This document shows positions 10,668 to 21,900 of a DNA stretch of 64,000 bases, piece by piece. The stretch covers positions 99,232,609 to 99,296,608 of the forward strand of contig JARDYH010000003.1 of NCBI GenBank assembly GCA_029215795.1. The letters are read 5' to 3'. A program made the translations under genes and the position numbers. How positions within the stretch are numbered: position 1 is the first letter of the stretch; each line of letters opens with the position of its first letter. The notes below the pieces were generated by a model, which saw only the letters and a list, made by a program, of their open reading frames with translations, made no database searches and was not told the DNA's origin. The stretch is from Anniella stebbinsi. Lineage: Eukaryota; Chordata; Lepidosauria; Squamata; Anniellidae.

Positions 10668-11583
10668 TTTAGTATGACTCTTACATATACATGGCTTAGT
10701 CCCATTCCAATCAAAGATATTAGAGCCCACTATTTCAGTGGATGGTGGATCAGGCTGTATGTCTTCAGCAATAAAATTGCACGTGCTTTGTGGTAAGGTA
10801 TATTTCAATACAAAAGCTATATTTTATATGTGAAAACTACACTTGAAACACATCTTCACAGTACTATAATTTAATCTGATTTGTTCTAGCTGAGGCTTAT
10901 TGCTGTTTATACAAGACATGTTAGCAGATTGATTCCTTTTTAAACTGCCAACGGTAGTGGATATGGAACCTCATTCAACCCTGTATTTCTTTGATTTAGA
11001 AAATAAAAAGGATCATCACCCTGCACCATACATTGAAGGTATTTTAAATAGAACATTAACATTAAAGGGACCTTGAATCACTTTAATTAACTTTTAAAGT
11101 AACTTTAATGTGATCTTGAGCCACATCCTGAAAGTGACTTAAAAGTAAAATCTGCCAGTGAGGAACTGTTAAAAATGTTCTGGATCTGTTGATAAAATTA
11201 AATTCTACCGGAGCCATGTTAGGGTGGGTAAAGACATTACCTATAATATGCATTACTTAAAATATGCATTACTTGCAGTGCAATCCTATGCATGTTTCCT
11301 GAGAACTGAAGATTACTCCAGCTAATGTTTACTCCAAGGATAACAGCCACAATTTGTAGGATAGGGTACAGGGACCAAGGACTAGCTGTAATCTGATACT
11401 TGAAACATGGAGAGAAGGGAAAGTTCCAACATCCCCTATTTACCAAGAGGATGCCCTGTTTTTCTACTACCTAACCTAAATCAGTGTCTTCATTTGTCCT
11501 GTTCTTGCCTTTTGAAAAGCTGTGGGGGGGTGTCTCTTTAAAATTTTGTTAATATATGCTAGCCCCCTCGTTTGGTTCTCTAA
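10668..11583. other. Intergenic, no gene recognised
   Basis: AT-rich. A degraded piece of the squamate-type 'tgcaatcctatgcatg' short element is visible near 11278-11340. Confidence 0.35.
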
Positions 11584-11928
11584 GGTCCCCTCTACAAGGA
11601 TTCGCTTTTGCGCCCGGTTAGGCGATTATGCGCATAATCGCTGAAGCGCATTTACACCTAATACCTCTGCACAAGAGGTGGCGAAGCGCATTAACGGATG
11701 ACCAAAATGCGCTTTACAATTAGTTAATGCGCATAAGCGCTTGTTCACATAGTCAAAATGCGCTTTAACGGCTGGAGCAAAATAAAACTCGCGATTTAAC
11801 GCGCATTCGATAATGCGCATAATCGGAGAGCTAACGCGCCTCTACGCCCGATTTGTGCTCCGTTCTTGTAGAGGTAAAAAAATGTAAGCGCCTTGAAAGA
11901 GCTTTAAACCTCTCTTGTAGAGGCAGCC
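11584..11928. mobile_element. Harbinger-like MITE (345 bp), copy 1
   Basis: Termini GGTCCCCTCTACAAGGA and (inverted) GGCTGCCTCTACAAGAGA; flanked by TAA on both sides (11581-11583, 11929-11931), the 3-bp TWA target type of PIF/Harbinger. Very rich in GCGCAT/ATGCGC words, with a perfect 20-bp palindrome at 11622-11641 centred on TGCGCA. A copy in the opposite orientation is at 31718-32072. No transposase. Confidence 0.75.
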
Positions 11929-11931
11929 TAA

Positions 11932-12823
11932 AAGTGGGGGACAGATGCCTCTCGCTTCTAGTATTCATGGACACACAGTGACAGTACAATATAATTGTAC
12001 CCTATCACCATCTATCCAGACAGTAAGTGCTATGCTTGAGATGAAATTATTCTATAATTTGTACTACCAGATCAGTGTAGAATCAAGCATTCAATGGCCT
12101 GTCCTGCACTATTTTCTGGCACAAAGTGAGTTAAACTGACTGTAAGCATGTGTTCAACTCACCTTGTCCCAGATGCTAGCGCAGGACAGGCTACTGAATT
12201 GCAGAATAAAATAATGCTATATACAAATAGTGTCAACAGCCCTGTTGTTTAATGTATAATGAGGGTGGGGAGTTGAAGAGGTGGGTGCACAGGCATCATT
12301 TTTGGAGTGTGAGAATAGGGGAGTTACAATGTTGGGGGGGTATGCTAGGTGGAAGAGCAGTCTGCACAACCTCAAATACTGATTTTTCTTTAGTGGGGAT
12401 ATATGTGCAAAGAGAAACAGTCACAATTAAATCTGCATCTGGGACTTTACATCTGTGAAGACTTAGCTCAATCATCTAAACTATTATCAAAATGTTTGTT
12501 ACAGTAACTTCTGATACTTTCTTCATACTCTATAATGTATCAGTTAAAATAAAATTAAGGTAAAATAGAAAGATCAAACAGAATCAAAGTCCAATTAAAT
12601 AGCAATGACAGACAGCCCACAGAAAATAATCGAAAGTTTAACCAAGAGAAATAAAATTCATTTTTGCATGACATAATTATGTTTTCATATCTAGTAGGCT
12701 GATATTACTTGGACCACCCGATACCATAATGGAACTTTGATCCAGTAACAAGTATTGCACCTTTTCAAAATCTAAAATCCTGGGTATTGCCTGCTTGGGA
12801 GAGGGAGCAAGGGCAGGATTGAG
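11932..12823. other. Intergenic, no feature recognised
   Basis: AT-rich; short ORFs only. Confidence 0.4.
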
Positions 12824-12950
12824 TAGGCTGGCCATATGAAAAGGAGGACAGGGCTCATGTAACTTTAACAGTTGTAGAGAAAAGGGAATTTCAGCCAGTG
12901 TCATTTGTATGCAATTAGTTCCTGGTGAAATTCCCTCTACATCACAACAG
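12824..12950 (+). mobile_element. hAT-like element family C, left half only
   Basis: Begins TAGGCTGGCCATATGAAAAG and follows the left half of the complete copies at 15168-15487 and 37629-37949. It ends at ...CACAACAG, the middle of the palindromic family, where a GC-rich block abuts. Confidence 0.75.
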
Positions 12951-13609
12951 ATCTCCCCGCTTACCTGCTGCTGTCATTGCCGCCCGCCGCATCGCTGCCC
13001 ACCACCTGCCACTGCATCGCCATCCACCACCGTTGCCACCTGCTGCTATCGCCAGCTGCCACCATTGCTGTCTGCCACCATTGATGCCCGCCACCATATT
13101 GACACCTGCTCCATCGCTGCTGCCACCGCCGCCACCATTGCCACCTGCCGCTGCATCGCCCACGCCTCTGTAGTACATCTATGGCCACAAACTACAGCAG
13201 CCGTCCGCTGTAGTTTGTGGCCATAGATGTACTACAGAGGCCATTGCAGCCTGGTTCTAAGGAGTGCGGATGATGCGGGCTATGGTGGTTGGCGGCGGCG
13301 ATGCGGCAGTGGCAATGGTGATGCCGATGTGGCGGTGGCTGGCAGCAATGGTGGCAGGTAAGTCCCGGTGGCGGCTCTGGGTTGGAGGGGCAAGGGAGGG
13401 ATTCTGACCTTGCTTCCAGCTTTCTTGGGTGCTGGCTGGGCAGCTGGCATCCAGGGACCTGCAAGGCTGAGTCGCCTTGGGGGCCCCTAATCTCACCTCG
13501 GCTTTGGCGGTGAGGCGGGCAAACCCCAAAGCACCCTAAGGCTAATCGGGGCTGTGTCGGCAGCTCTGAAACAGGCCCTGAGGCGAATCGGGGGGCGTAC
13601 ACAGCCCTA
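12951..13609. mobile_element. GC-rich palindromic element, probably family A-related
   Basis: Left CTTACCTGCTGCTG...(12959) and right GCAGGTAAG (about 13365) arms are inverted imperfect copies. In the middle stands a perfect hairpin (13165-13198 against 13207-13240). The right border ...GCGTACACAGCCCTA at 13609 resembles the family A terminus. The left terminus is not found, and the short GCC-repeat ORFs are by-products of composition. Confidence 0.5.
13165..13240. repeat. Perfect hairpin, 34-bp arms, 8-nt loop
   Basis: The arm 13165-13198 (starts CCTCTGTAGTACATC) is exactly reverse-complementary to 13207-13240; the loop is agccgtcc. The lack of mismatches suggests a recent origin or ongoing correction. 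Confidence 0.95.
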
Positions 13610-13699
13610 ATAACAACTTCCTTGTGCTTTTGATGTTTTACACGTTCAAAATTTAGTCAAAGATGGAAACAAGAAGAAAAAGTTACCCAAGTTCCTAAA

Positions 13700-13890
13700 C
13701 CCTTCTATTTCAATGGCATAATCTAGTGTTTTTGTTTTGTTTTTAGGCTTATAGCTTTTTAAAGTTATTATAGTTTTTGATGTTTTAATTTTGGTATATT
13801 GTTTTTAATTGTTTTAATCTTATGTAAACCGCCCAGAGAGCTTCGGCATACAAATGTAATTAAATAAATAAATAAATAAATAAATTTTCA
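13700..13890 (+). mobile_element. LINE 3' end
   Basis: T-rich 3' UTR followed by 'gtaaaccgcccagagagctt' and a (AAAT)n tail at 13860-13886. This is the same end motif as the better-preserved L2/CR1-like copy at 58346-59652. Confidence 0.7.
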
Positions 13891-15159
13891 AACTTTCTAC
13901 CTAAGGAGTAGAATATTAGTGCCATATTCAATGCAGCACTCTTCAGTTTAGGTAAACAGAAGTGGATCCAGTTCAGACTTCATACATAGTGAACTGAAAG
14001 TTGGACAATGTAATGCTCAAGAACATATAGATAAAATCTTTAAGCCTCTAGTCATTCTCTTTTGTCCAACACTAGATCTAATATTTGACCTCATTGTGTT
14101 GAATAATACAGCACACATTCTTTAGGTACTTTGAGAGGGTATTTTCTAAACACTAATATGTACTGGTTCACAAATAGCATCACACACGAGCTTCCTGAAA
14201 TCCTTCTAAATAAGTGGCAGTAGCAGGTGCTGTTAAAATCAAAATTCAGCAACTCAAACAGGAACAAAGAGCTAGCTGAAACTGCAGGACAACTTGCAGA
14301 CACATCACCACCACAGAAATGTGTTCATTTGCCTTATGTACACCAAGTTATCACAACTCGGGTCCCCTCTCTTCCTTGGCAAACAGACAAAACAAACTAG
14401 CAACAGCACCGAAATTCAAACTTGGGGAGTTCAGAAATGTTTAATTTGGAACTCCTGAACCCATTAAAAGTGGACCCATACCAGCCTCTGAATATTGGGC
14501 CCAGTCCATCATAGGCTAGGCCCTGATGTAGCCACCTCCTTCCCCTTTCCATTCAAATGGACCTAATGGCAGTACGGTGGCCAGCCCATGTGTCCTACTT
14601 GACAGGAGGCAGTTCTCTCTTTGAGGGGCATCCTCTACTTGGAGGGTTGTCCAGTCCAAATCCAGTGTAAAGATAAGAACCATAAGATGGGAGAGCAAGG
14701 GCCTTGAATTTTCTCATCCAACTTCAAGACATTTGACATTGTTAGCACCTGGAGAGCAGACTGAGTAGGCACACAGGTCGTCTAGTCACAGTCTTCCTTA
14801 CTACAAAGAGAATGGTTATGTTTCTAGTTAAATTATAGTATTTATTTCTAAATTTGCATTTTACATACAGAGCAGCTTATACAAATCTGCATCCTCTTTT
14901 TTTGCAATACGTAAATAAATGGCAGTAGCAGCAGCGGTGATAACAATTAGGCTTCACAGTGAAGCCTCCATGAGACCCTTGAGCTTGGTTCCAGCCACAA
15001 AGATCCATGGCAGCCATGGCCTAACGTCCTAGCTAGGATGGAAGGAGCCATATAAATTACTGTTCCTGTCAAATGTTTTCACCCAGGACACTGCATGAGG
15101 GTCTAGTGGAAAACTCTCAGCTGTAAAGTTTCCCTGTTATCACCACTAATGGCAGGTAC
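13891..15159. other. Intergenic, no feature recognised
   Basis: No recognisable gene; short ORFs only, including one of 60 codons on the minus strand that I do not consider real. Confidence 0.4.
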
Positions 15160-15167
15160 ATTTGAGG

Positions 15168-15487
15168 TAGGGTGACCAGATAAAATCCAGGTCAGGGCTC
15201 ATGTAACGTTAACAGTTGTAGAGAAAAGGGGATTTCAGCCAGTGTCATTTGTATGCAATTAGTTCCTGGTGAAATTCCCTCTTCACCACAACAGTTAAAG
15301 TTGCAGGGGCCCTGTCTTCTTTTGTATCTGGTCACTCTAGTATAGTGCCTGCACCTTTAACTGATGTGATGAAGAGGGAATTTCACCAGGAACTAATTGC
15401 ATACAAATGACACTGGCCGAAATCCCCTTTTCTCTACAACTGTTAAAGTTACATGAGCCCTGACCTGGATTTTATCTGGTCACCCTA
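15168..15487. mobile_element. hAT-like element family C, complete (320 bp)
   Basis: Starts TAGGGTGACCAGATAAAAT and ends with its reverse complement. The arms (about 120 bp) remain nearly palindromic through CAGGGCTCATGTAAC and GTCATTTGTATGCAATTAG. Perfect 8-bp TSD ATTTGAGG at 15160-15167 and 15488-15495. Non-coding; able to fold into a long hairpin. Confidence 0.92.
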
Positions 15488-15769
15488 ATTTGAGGGAAAG
15501 GGAATGGATGAAGGAAAGGGAATGGATGGCAGCTGCAGTTTCTGAGGGATTGTTTGTGGGGGAGGTTGGGGTCAGAGAGTCCTGCAGGTCCCAGGAATAG
15601 TTGGGTGACCCTTGAGAAAGAGGCTCAAACCTTGGGATTTGGTGTCAACCCCTGAGAGCTGGCAAATGTACTGTGACATGAAAACCCCAAGGCCACCATT
15701 GTGGTTGACTTGACTTGAACACTTCCATGAGAAAAAAAATGTGTTGATCAAACATAGCAGAACATCACT

Positions 15770-16514
15770 CTTAATTAGGTTCTCTTGCCAGGAGAAACAG
15801 TTTGGTTTTCTTCTTTAATGAACTTCTTTCTATTTGACTTTATACCCTATGGAGAACCTGATAAAGGGGTGTTGGCAGAAGCAACAAAGATAATGCTATG
15901 AGAGGTGGAAAAAAGAATCCTCACACAAAAGCTGCATCTGCCATATGTTATACTTCTGCCAAATTTAATTAAAAAGAATATTCACATTTTTAAAAGAGAG
16001 GATATCTCCAATTCGGGAAGCAGTCGGCAGATTGTATTCTCCGATTCTTCTTGGAACAATGAGTAATAAGGATCTCTTAAGCTTGCTTTGGGCATTGTAT
16101 TTGAACACATAATGTCATAAAAGAAGAGCCAGTAATAATAATAATAAAAAAGATTGGCTCTAAATGCTGGAAAACAGCTCCTTGCTTCTCATCTACAGCA
16201 TAACAGCCCTCACAATGCACCAATTTCTGAAGCAGTGCCTTTCAATGGCAGCACAACTTTCATTTACATGGCAGGATGCCACAGGCAAACTGGAGTTTGA
16301 AATATGTATGCCAGTCACATGCAAACCCACGTCAATGTGCTGGAAAAAGCAGCTGCTTGTTTGTGATTTCCAGCATTCTACATGGCAGAGTCCTGTTCAT
16401 ACATTTAAAACTATACAAAGAAGAGCCAATATATTTCTCCCCACTCATCAGAATAGCTTTGCTGCTGCTTACATACTGCACAATGTACTCCGTCACAGAA
16501 AAGGTCTTGCCTAG
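15770..16514. other. Candidate conserved non-coding element
   Basis: Repeat-free and moderately AT-rich, with TTAATTA-type words and no microsatellites apart from a short (ATA)n at 16136-16147. It contains a 116-codon ORF (16164-16514) with no recognisable domain, read here as chance. Candidate status is inference from texture only. Confidence 0.25.
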
Positions 16515-17369
16515 TAGTGATGGTTTCTAGGCTAGTAGAAAAGAAAAGAAAACTTCTTTTTTAAAAAGAAAAAAACCTCAGTATAGGATGAGTATCCAAT
16601 TAGTTAAATAACCATATTGTACAATTATTAAACAATGTGTTTGTTTTTAAAAGATGTGGAATGGGTGAAAGAAAATGGTTTTCAAGGATGTTGCCTTAAG
16701 ATGATGAAAGTAGAAAGAAAATAGCTATTTGTAAATAAATAAATAAATAAAATCTGAAAATTCTCTGTGTTAATAGTTTCTGTTCATGGAAGCTGTCTAT
16801 GTATTCCGAGTACCTTACTTTAAAATGCTGGACTTTCAGACCTTTGAAGTGTACATGGGCAAATATTTATTACTGTGTTGCAGTCACCCTTCCTCTAAGA
16901 GGCTCCTATCAGTTCTTTCTTTCCCGTGCATCACAATGTGATGGCTTACTTAAAATCAAAATAATACAAAATACAAAAAAATACATGATCTCTCTCCCCC
17001 TGCCTCTCTACTTATACGCAGAACAACCCTGTGCAGATCTCACATTCAAAGCCAAAATATGTTGAGGTGTACACACATAAGCCCAGTACAAATGTAACGA
17101 TCTTGGTAGAATAAACCATGGTTAGAAGTTGGTTTCCAATTCTGAAAACAAAACAAAAGAGAGAGGGTGAGGAGAGAAATCCTTGTTCTGATCCTACTAA
17201 CCACTTTTATCTGGTTCAGATGTAATGGGAAAGTGTGGTTAATTAAGCCAGGAAGACTTGACTCTGAGAAGTGTGGGAAAAGTTTAGGGATAAAGGGGAA
17301 AGTCCAGGAAGGGAAGAAATCAAGACATACCAGAGCAGAACACAGCTGGAGGAAATTACATTGTACAGG
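16515..17369. other. Intergenic, no gene recognised
   Basis: A short (AAAT)n at 16731-16752 and a 'gaataaaccatggttag' word near 17109 are the only marks. Confidence 0.35.
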
Positions 17370-17650
17370 CAGTTAATAACAGTCCCGTTTAGATTACTGT
17401 AATATGCGCCATATACAGTTGCTTTCAAAAACTGTTCAGAAAGGTCACCTATCCAGAATGCTATGGCTAGTCTGTTGACCTGGGCTGGTTAAAGGGAGCA
17501 CATGACGGCCTCGTTTCAGCAACATCACTAGTTAGTTGTCTGTTTCTAGGCAGAATTCAGAGTGCTGGTTATGACTGATAAAGTCATTTTACGGCTTGGG
17601 ACAAGACCACCTGAAAGACTGCCATCTCCCACATGAGTCTGCCAGGTCCT
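17370..17650 (+). mobile_element. L2/CR1-like LINE fragment
   Basis: Degraded plus-strand relic of the RT C-terminus. 'tagattactgtaatatgcg', '...ccagaatgctatggctagtctg' and 'cagaattcagagtgctgg' correspond to the same positions in the copy at 41045-42133 (LDYC..., QNAVA..., FRAEFKVLGIT). Several stops. Confidence 0.7.
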
Positions 17651-19354
17651 TAAAATCTTCTGGAAAGAACTAAATTTGTAATGTACAGTATATATTATTG
17701 TCATGCACAAATCTTAGTTATTATTTGTCGATATGTGTCTTTACAAACTGTAAGACTTTTGTGTATCTACATTCCAATGGAGTTATTTATATTTTATGCC
17801 CTTGGCATTTTAGTTACCCATCTTTCCTTTCCCATGTAAATTCAAGAACGTTTATGCCCATGCGTCAACTTGCTCTTACCCTGTGCTTTGTAAGGGACTA
17901 ATTTTCTTAGATTTTATCCTCTTATATCAGCATCCTAAACTACTTCGTTTGCTCAAAATCATATCATGCAAAAACTGGTCCTTATAAGTACTTACAAGAA
18001 TTGTTAAATGTGATCACACTGTAAATACCTTTATTTTCTGACACTTCTTTTATTTTTCCTGTGGTAATGACTTCCAACTGATGTGAGGCTGTCAACATTC
18101 CTTCATGGTTTGGGGATGTGAGAGGAGGGAAGTGATCTGTTTAAGTAAGATTTAGAATTCACTGTCCATCACTGTCCATATTACAACTCCAACATGTCTT
18201 GGACATACGTTTGGTTCTATTGATCTTTCCAGGTTTTGATGTAAAGGTTTTGATGTAAAAGAAAAAGAAAGACGTAAAATAAAACAAAAGAAGAAATCCT
18301 GCCATTCTTTTTCAGAACTGTATCCATTCCCATTTTTGTTTGCTATGTAGGAGAGAGAGCATTATAGTCTAGAAAAATATATGTGTGCAATGTAGAAAGT
18401 TCAACAGGCTCACAAAAGAGTAGTAATTGTGTTTGAACGGAAGCCTACCAATTAATAATTTAGCATTTGAAGAGAACTGAATAGTGATTTCTTCAACAAG
18501 GCTGGGGCCTGACCTTTGCTAATTTACTCTTCAGTCATTCACTCACTCACTCACCCACTCACTCACTCACCCACAGTAAACACATTTTAACAATCTTTAA
18601 CAAACAACAAACACATTCTCAGCTCAGTTTTTTTTAAAAAAAAACACTACATGGTTTGGAAGTTTTGCCAGTTACACTGTGGTCCTTTAAAAAAAAGGTT
18701 TCCTTATAGGACCCAGGGTTTTTTCCATATATGTGCAAAGATTTACACATGTATATAACCACATGTTCATTGGGGGTGTATTTCCTTTTTTGCAGGACAG
18801 AGGCCTTATTTATGGAAAATTTATGGTTTTTTGGCCTGTATTTCACTCTTCCAACATGTTTATCTTTGAAGGCTGGTTCATACTGCTGGTGGGCACTCAC
18901 ATGTACTCTCATGCTCAGGCCTCTCTCATTTGCCTGCTGATCACATGAAAGCTTCCTGGTATAAAACAGAACTCCACGTTATCTGTGTGCATGCAAGTGT
19001 GGTCTATTTCAGTGGTTATGACCCCACTTTAAAGGAGAGGTGCAATTGTGGGAAATAGGTATTCACATTTGTTCATGCAGCAATTATGTGGAGGGCTGCT
19101 TCATGACAGAATTATCTTCACGATTGGTAGACACATGGGAACACTACACATGGGGCACGTGAGCTGGTGTACTGTACACATGGCTGCTGCCAGCGCTGAA
19201 TGCTTTGATACAAGACATAGAAATAGCAAGGAATAGCAAGAAAATTCACACGTCTGGATTTTCTGCAGATGTGTTTTGCCCCAGAGAGAGGTGTGTTCTC
19301 TCACTTGTGTTGACAGGATATACATCTCATTAGGGGAAGATAGCATCTTCCCCC
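17651..19354. other. Intergenic, no gene recognised
   Basis: Contains the ACTC microsatellite at 18535-18573; otherwise single-copy-looking AT-rich DNA. Confidence 0.4.
18535..18573. repeat. (ACTC)n microsatellite
   Basis: CACTCACTCACTCACC-type repeat with two CCAC interruptions. Confidence 0.95.
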
Positions 19355-19362
19355 ATTCACAC

Positions 19363-19796
19363 TAGGGTGACCATATTTGGGAAACCAAAAAAGTGGTCAC
19401 CCTGTGTGTGGGGGGGGAGGGAAGTGTGCTTTCCAGGGCCTCTGGAAAGCATGTCATTCACAACCGCCATGTTAATGGCAGCTGCTTTCCCCTCCTCCAG
19501 TCCAATCGGGGCCTGAAGGGAGAGAGGAGGATGAGAGGAGGAAGGGAGGAGGAGGGAGGGGAGAGGAGGAGGGGAGAGGAGGGGAGAGCATGTCATTGCT
19601 GCCCCCTACTGCTCCAATAGAGGCTTCTGGAAAATGCATCATTCCCCCCCTCATTAATGGTGGCCTTAAAGGGGAAAGCGTGTCATTCCAGTACATTATA
19701 GGAAATTACAGAAAATCCCCCCTGACACCCAAGATAGAACAAAAACCAGGACAAATCTGGGGAAATCCTGATGGTTGGTCACCCTAATTCACACAA
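19363..19796. mobile_element. hAT-like element (family C-related ends), 434 bp
   Basis: Starts TAGGGTGACCATATTTGG and ends GGTTGGTCACCCTA. Perfect 8-bp TSD ATTCACAC at 19355-19362 and 19797-19804. The interior carries a strand-asymmetric purine tract (about 19510-19590). No transposase. Confidence 0.92.
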
Positions 19797-20104
19797 GACC
19801 TAGAACTATGGGGGAGGAAGCGAGAATCACTCCCATGTCCTTCTTTCATTCCTGCTGGGTATCATGCAAAGATAATCACGGAGAGAAATAAATCTATATG
19901 TTCAAACATGCTGATTTAGGCCTTGTTCTAGGGTGTACAAATTTGAGACTTAATAATGGTATGTAAGAGAGATTTGGCTGTATGGAATTTACGCCCATAT
20001 ATCATCGTGATAGCTGCTAGTGTGTTGTTGTTGAACAGTATTTATGAATTGCTTGCATGACAGAAACGTCTAAGTGATGTATAAAAGCAAATCTTCATGC
20101 AGAG

Positions 20105-20500
20105 AACAAGATTACTCGCCTTGGAAAAGGAATGTTTTTAGTAGGCACCAAAACCCCAGAAGGCTCAGCACTTGCATAATTTGTAGTGGCAAGGAGATCC
20201 AATGAATGGGCACTACTACACTAAAGGCTGTATTCTGAATCATGATGGATTGAACCTCTGAAATCTTGGGTACCACCAGGAAAATATATCCTGATGAATA
20301 CAGCAACCAAGCCAGCCAGTACTGGATCAGGATAACTTTTAAGTATCCTGGTCCTAAGTTATTGGAGGCTTTGTAAACAAGTAAAAAAAAAACCCCAACC
20401 CTTTAAACCTAGCCCGGCAGCATGTAGGTAGTCAGTGCAGTTGCCTAAGCATAGATATAATATGTTGGCAGTAAGTTGCTCCTGTTACCAACTTGGGGGG
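20105..20500 (-). mobile_element. L2/CR1-like LINE 3' fragment
   Basis: The minus strand reads a worn RT C-terminus (SISLPLQ-like block at 20150-20200 and KAFNNLG-like words at 20360-20375), then 3' UTR-like sequence. It is too degraded for a subfamily. Confidence 0.5.
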
Positions 20501-20504
20501 TGTC

Positions 20505-21140
20505 TATACGAGGTCGCATTGGCACCTCAAGACTCCACTATCCTGCATTTGTGCTCCTGCAGGTTAGTCCCCACGTCAAGGAGCGCAAATGTGGAGTATG
20601 AAATCTACTGGGAGGAGGAGGGGCTGCCCCCCCATGCACCCTGTCCCTCCCCCCCCAAGTTTTCCCTCCTCCTTCTCCAAGCTGCCAAAGAGAAAGCAGT
20701 CATGGAGGGAGGAGTCCATGCCTCTCTCCAATTTTATTTTATTTTTACCCTTTTTGTTTTAATGCGAAGCTCCACTGGCCCGTGGAGGTGCGGAGGCAGT
20801 CCAGCAGCCATTCAGCTCACTGTACCACCCCCTCCCCCCTGTCCCAGTGCACCTGCACCTTGCCCCATAATTTTTTAACAATATATTTTACTGCGAAGCT
20901 CCGCAGGTTCTGCGGAGGCGCAGAGGCATCCAGCAGCCTTCGGCTTGCTGGCCCACCCTCTCCCCCGGCTGAAGGTGACCAATCAGGGATCACCATTGGC
21001 CAGGCCACGCCTTCACTGTAACACTGGAGCAAAGTGACAGATGGCAAATGTGTGTCCATGCCTTGCTCAGAGGAAAAAGTCAGGGTAGGTCCCTGAGTTT
21101 TTAAAAGCAGAGCTTCAGGGGAATGCCCTGGGATGGCTCC
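20505..21140 (+). repeat. Interspersed repeat R, copy 1 (class unknown)
   Basis: Shares with 44555-44870 the order: CGGAGGCGCAGAGGC-like word, CAGCTCACTGG-like word, a 'gaccaatcag' block, a 'ctggagcaa..gcgacagatgg'-like block, then AAAAAGTCAGGGTA and 'gatggctccg'. A third, inverted piece is at 60640-60773. No consistent ORF across copies; termini not resolved. Confidence 0.6.
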
Positions 21141-21194
21141 GAAATGGCTGCTCCCGGATGCTCAGCCAGAGAAGCTACATCTTGCCAGGATTAA

Positions 21195-21435
21195 GGCTCA
21201 GATTATATGCCCACCACTGCATCTATCCAGGCACCAGTCCACAAGGTTTGTATATCCTCCCCTGATTCAGAAGTTACAGCGAAATAGAGCTCGGTATCAT
21301 CAGCACACTGATGACACCTTGCTCCAAATCCTCTAATGATTACTCCAAATGGCTTCATATCAATTGAAATAGCACTGGGGACAAAATAGTGCCCTGCAGC
21401 ACTCCATAGTCTGAAAATTAGAGTTTTATAAATGA
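21195..21435 (-). mobile_element. L2/CR1-like LINE, RT fragment
   Basis: The minus strand encodes MKPFGVIIRGFGARCHQC followed by ADDTELYF, the RT catalytic region with the Asp pair still present (C-ADD in place of Y-ADD). Surrounding frames are broken. Confidence 0.75.
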
Positions 21436-21900
21436 TAGATGAATGCATTTATGTGCTGTATTTCAATAGCTGGCCCATAATACAACATTAAAATACAGCG
21501 TAAAATATTATAAATGATTAAAACTAAAACACCATGAAAACATGGCATTTTAAATGGAGAGGCTAAGACTAAAAGGCAGATGTTATTTCAAAGGCCTTGG
21601 TAAGTAAAAAGCTCTTCACCTGGCATTCAAAAGACTATAAAGATGACTCCAGGCAAACCTCTCTGAGGAAGCTATTCCATAACTAGGGTGCTAACACCAA
21701 AAAGGCCCTCTCCTTAGTGGTCATCCACCTCACTTCATTGGTTGGGTGCACTCACAGCAGGTCCTCTGAAAAAGATATCAGAGTTTGTCTAGGTATATGG
21801 GGGGGTGGGGGTGGGGGAGAGTAAATCTTTCAGATAAGCTGGCCTCATACTGTTTAGGGATTGATTTATTTATTTATTTTAAGGTTAAAATCAGGACTTT
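21436..21900 (-). mobile_element. L2/CR1-like LINE, 3' end
   Basis: The minus strand carries the WNELPREV-like end of the ORF (about 21660-21720), then the 'gccaggtgaagagc' 3' UTR word also seen at 2140-2160, and an AT-rich tail. It lies on the wrong side of the neighbouring RT fragment to be the same insertion, so two copies are present. Confidence 0.7.

Noticed and set aside
12909..13602. ORFs of 75-136 codons on both strands
   Set aside because: Created by GCC/CAC-type repeats in a palindromic element; low-complexity proteins.
16164..16514. 116-codon ORF
   Set aside because: No domain or motif recognised, no splice or promoter context, and the composition follows the flanks. Kept only as part of a candidate non-coding element.
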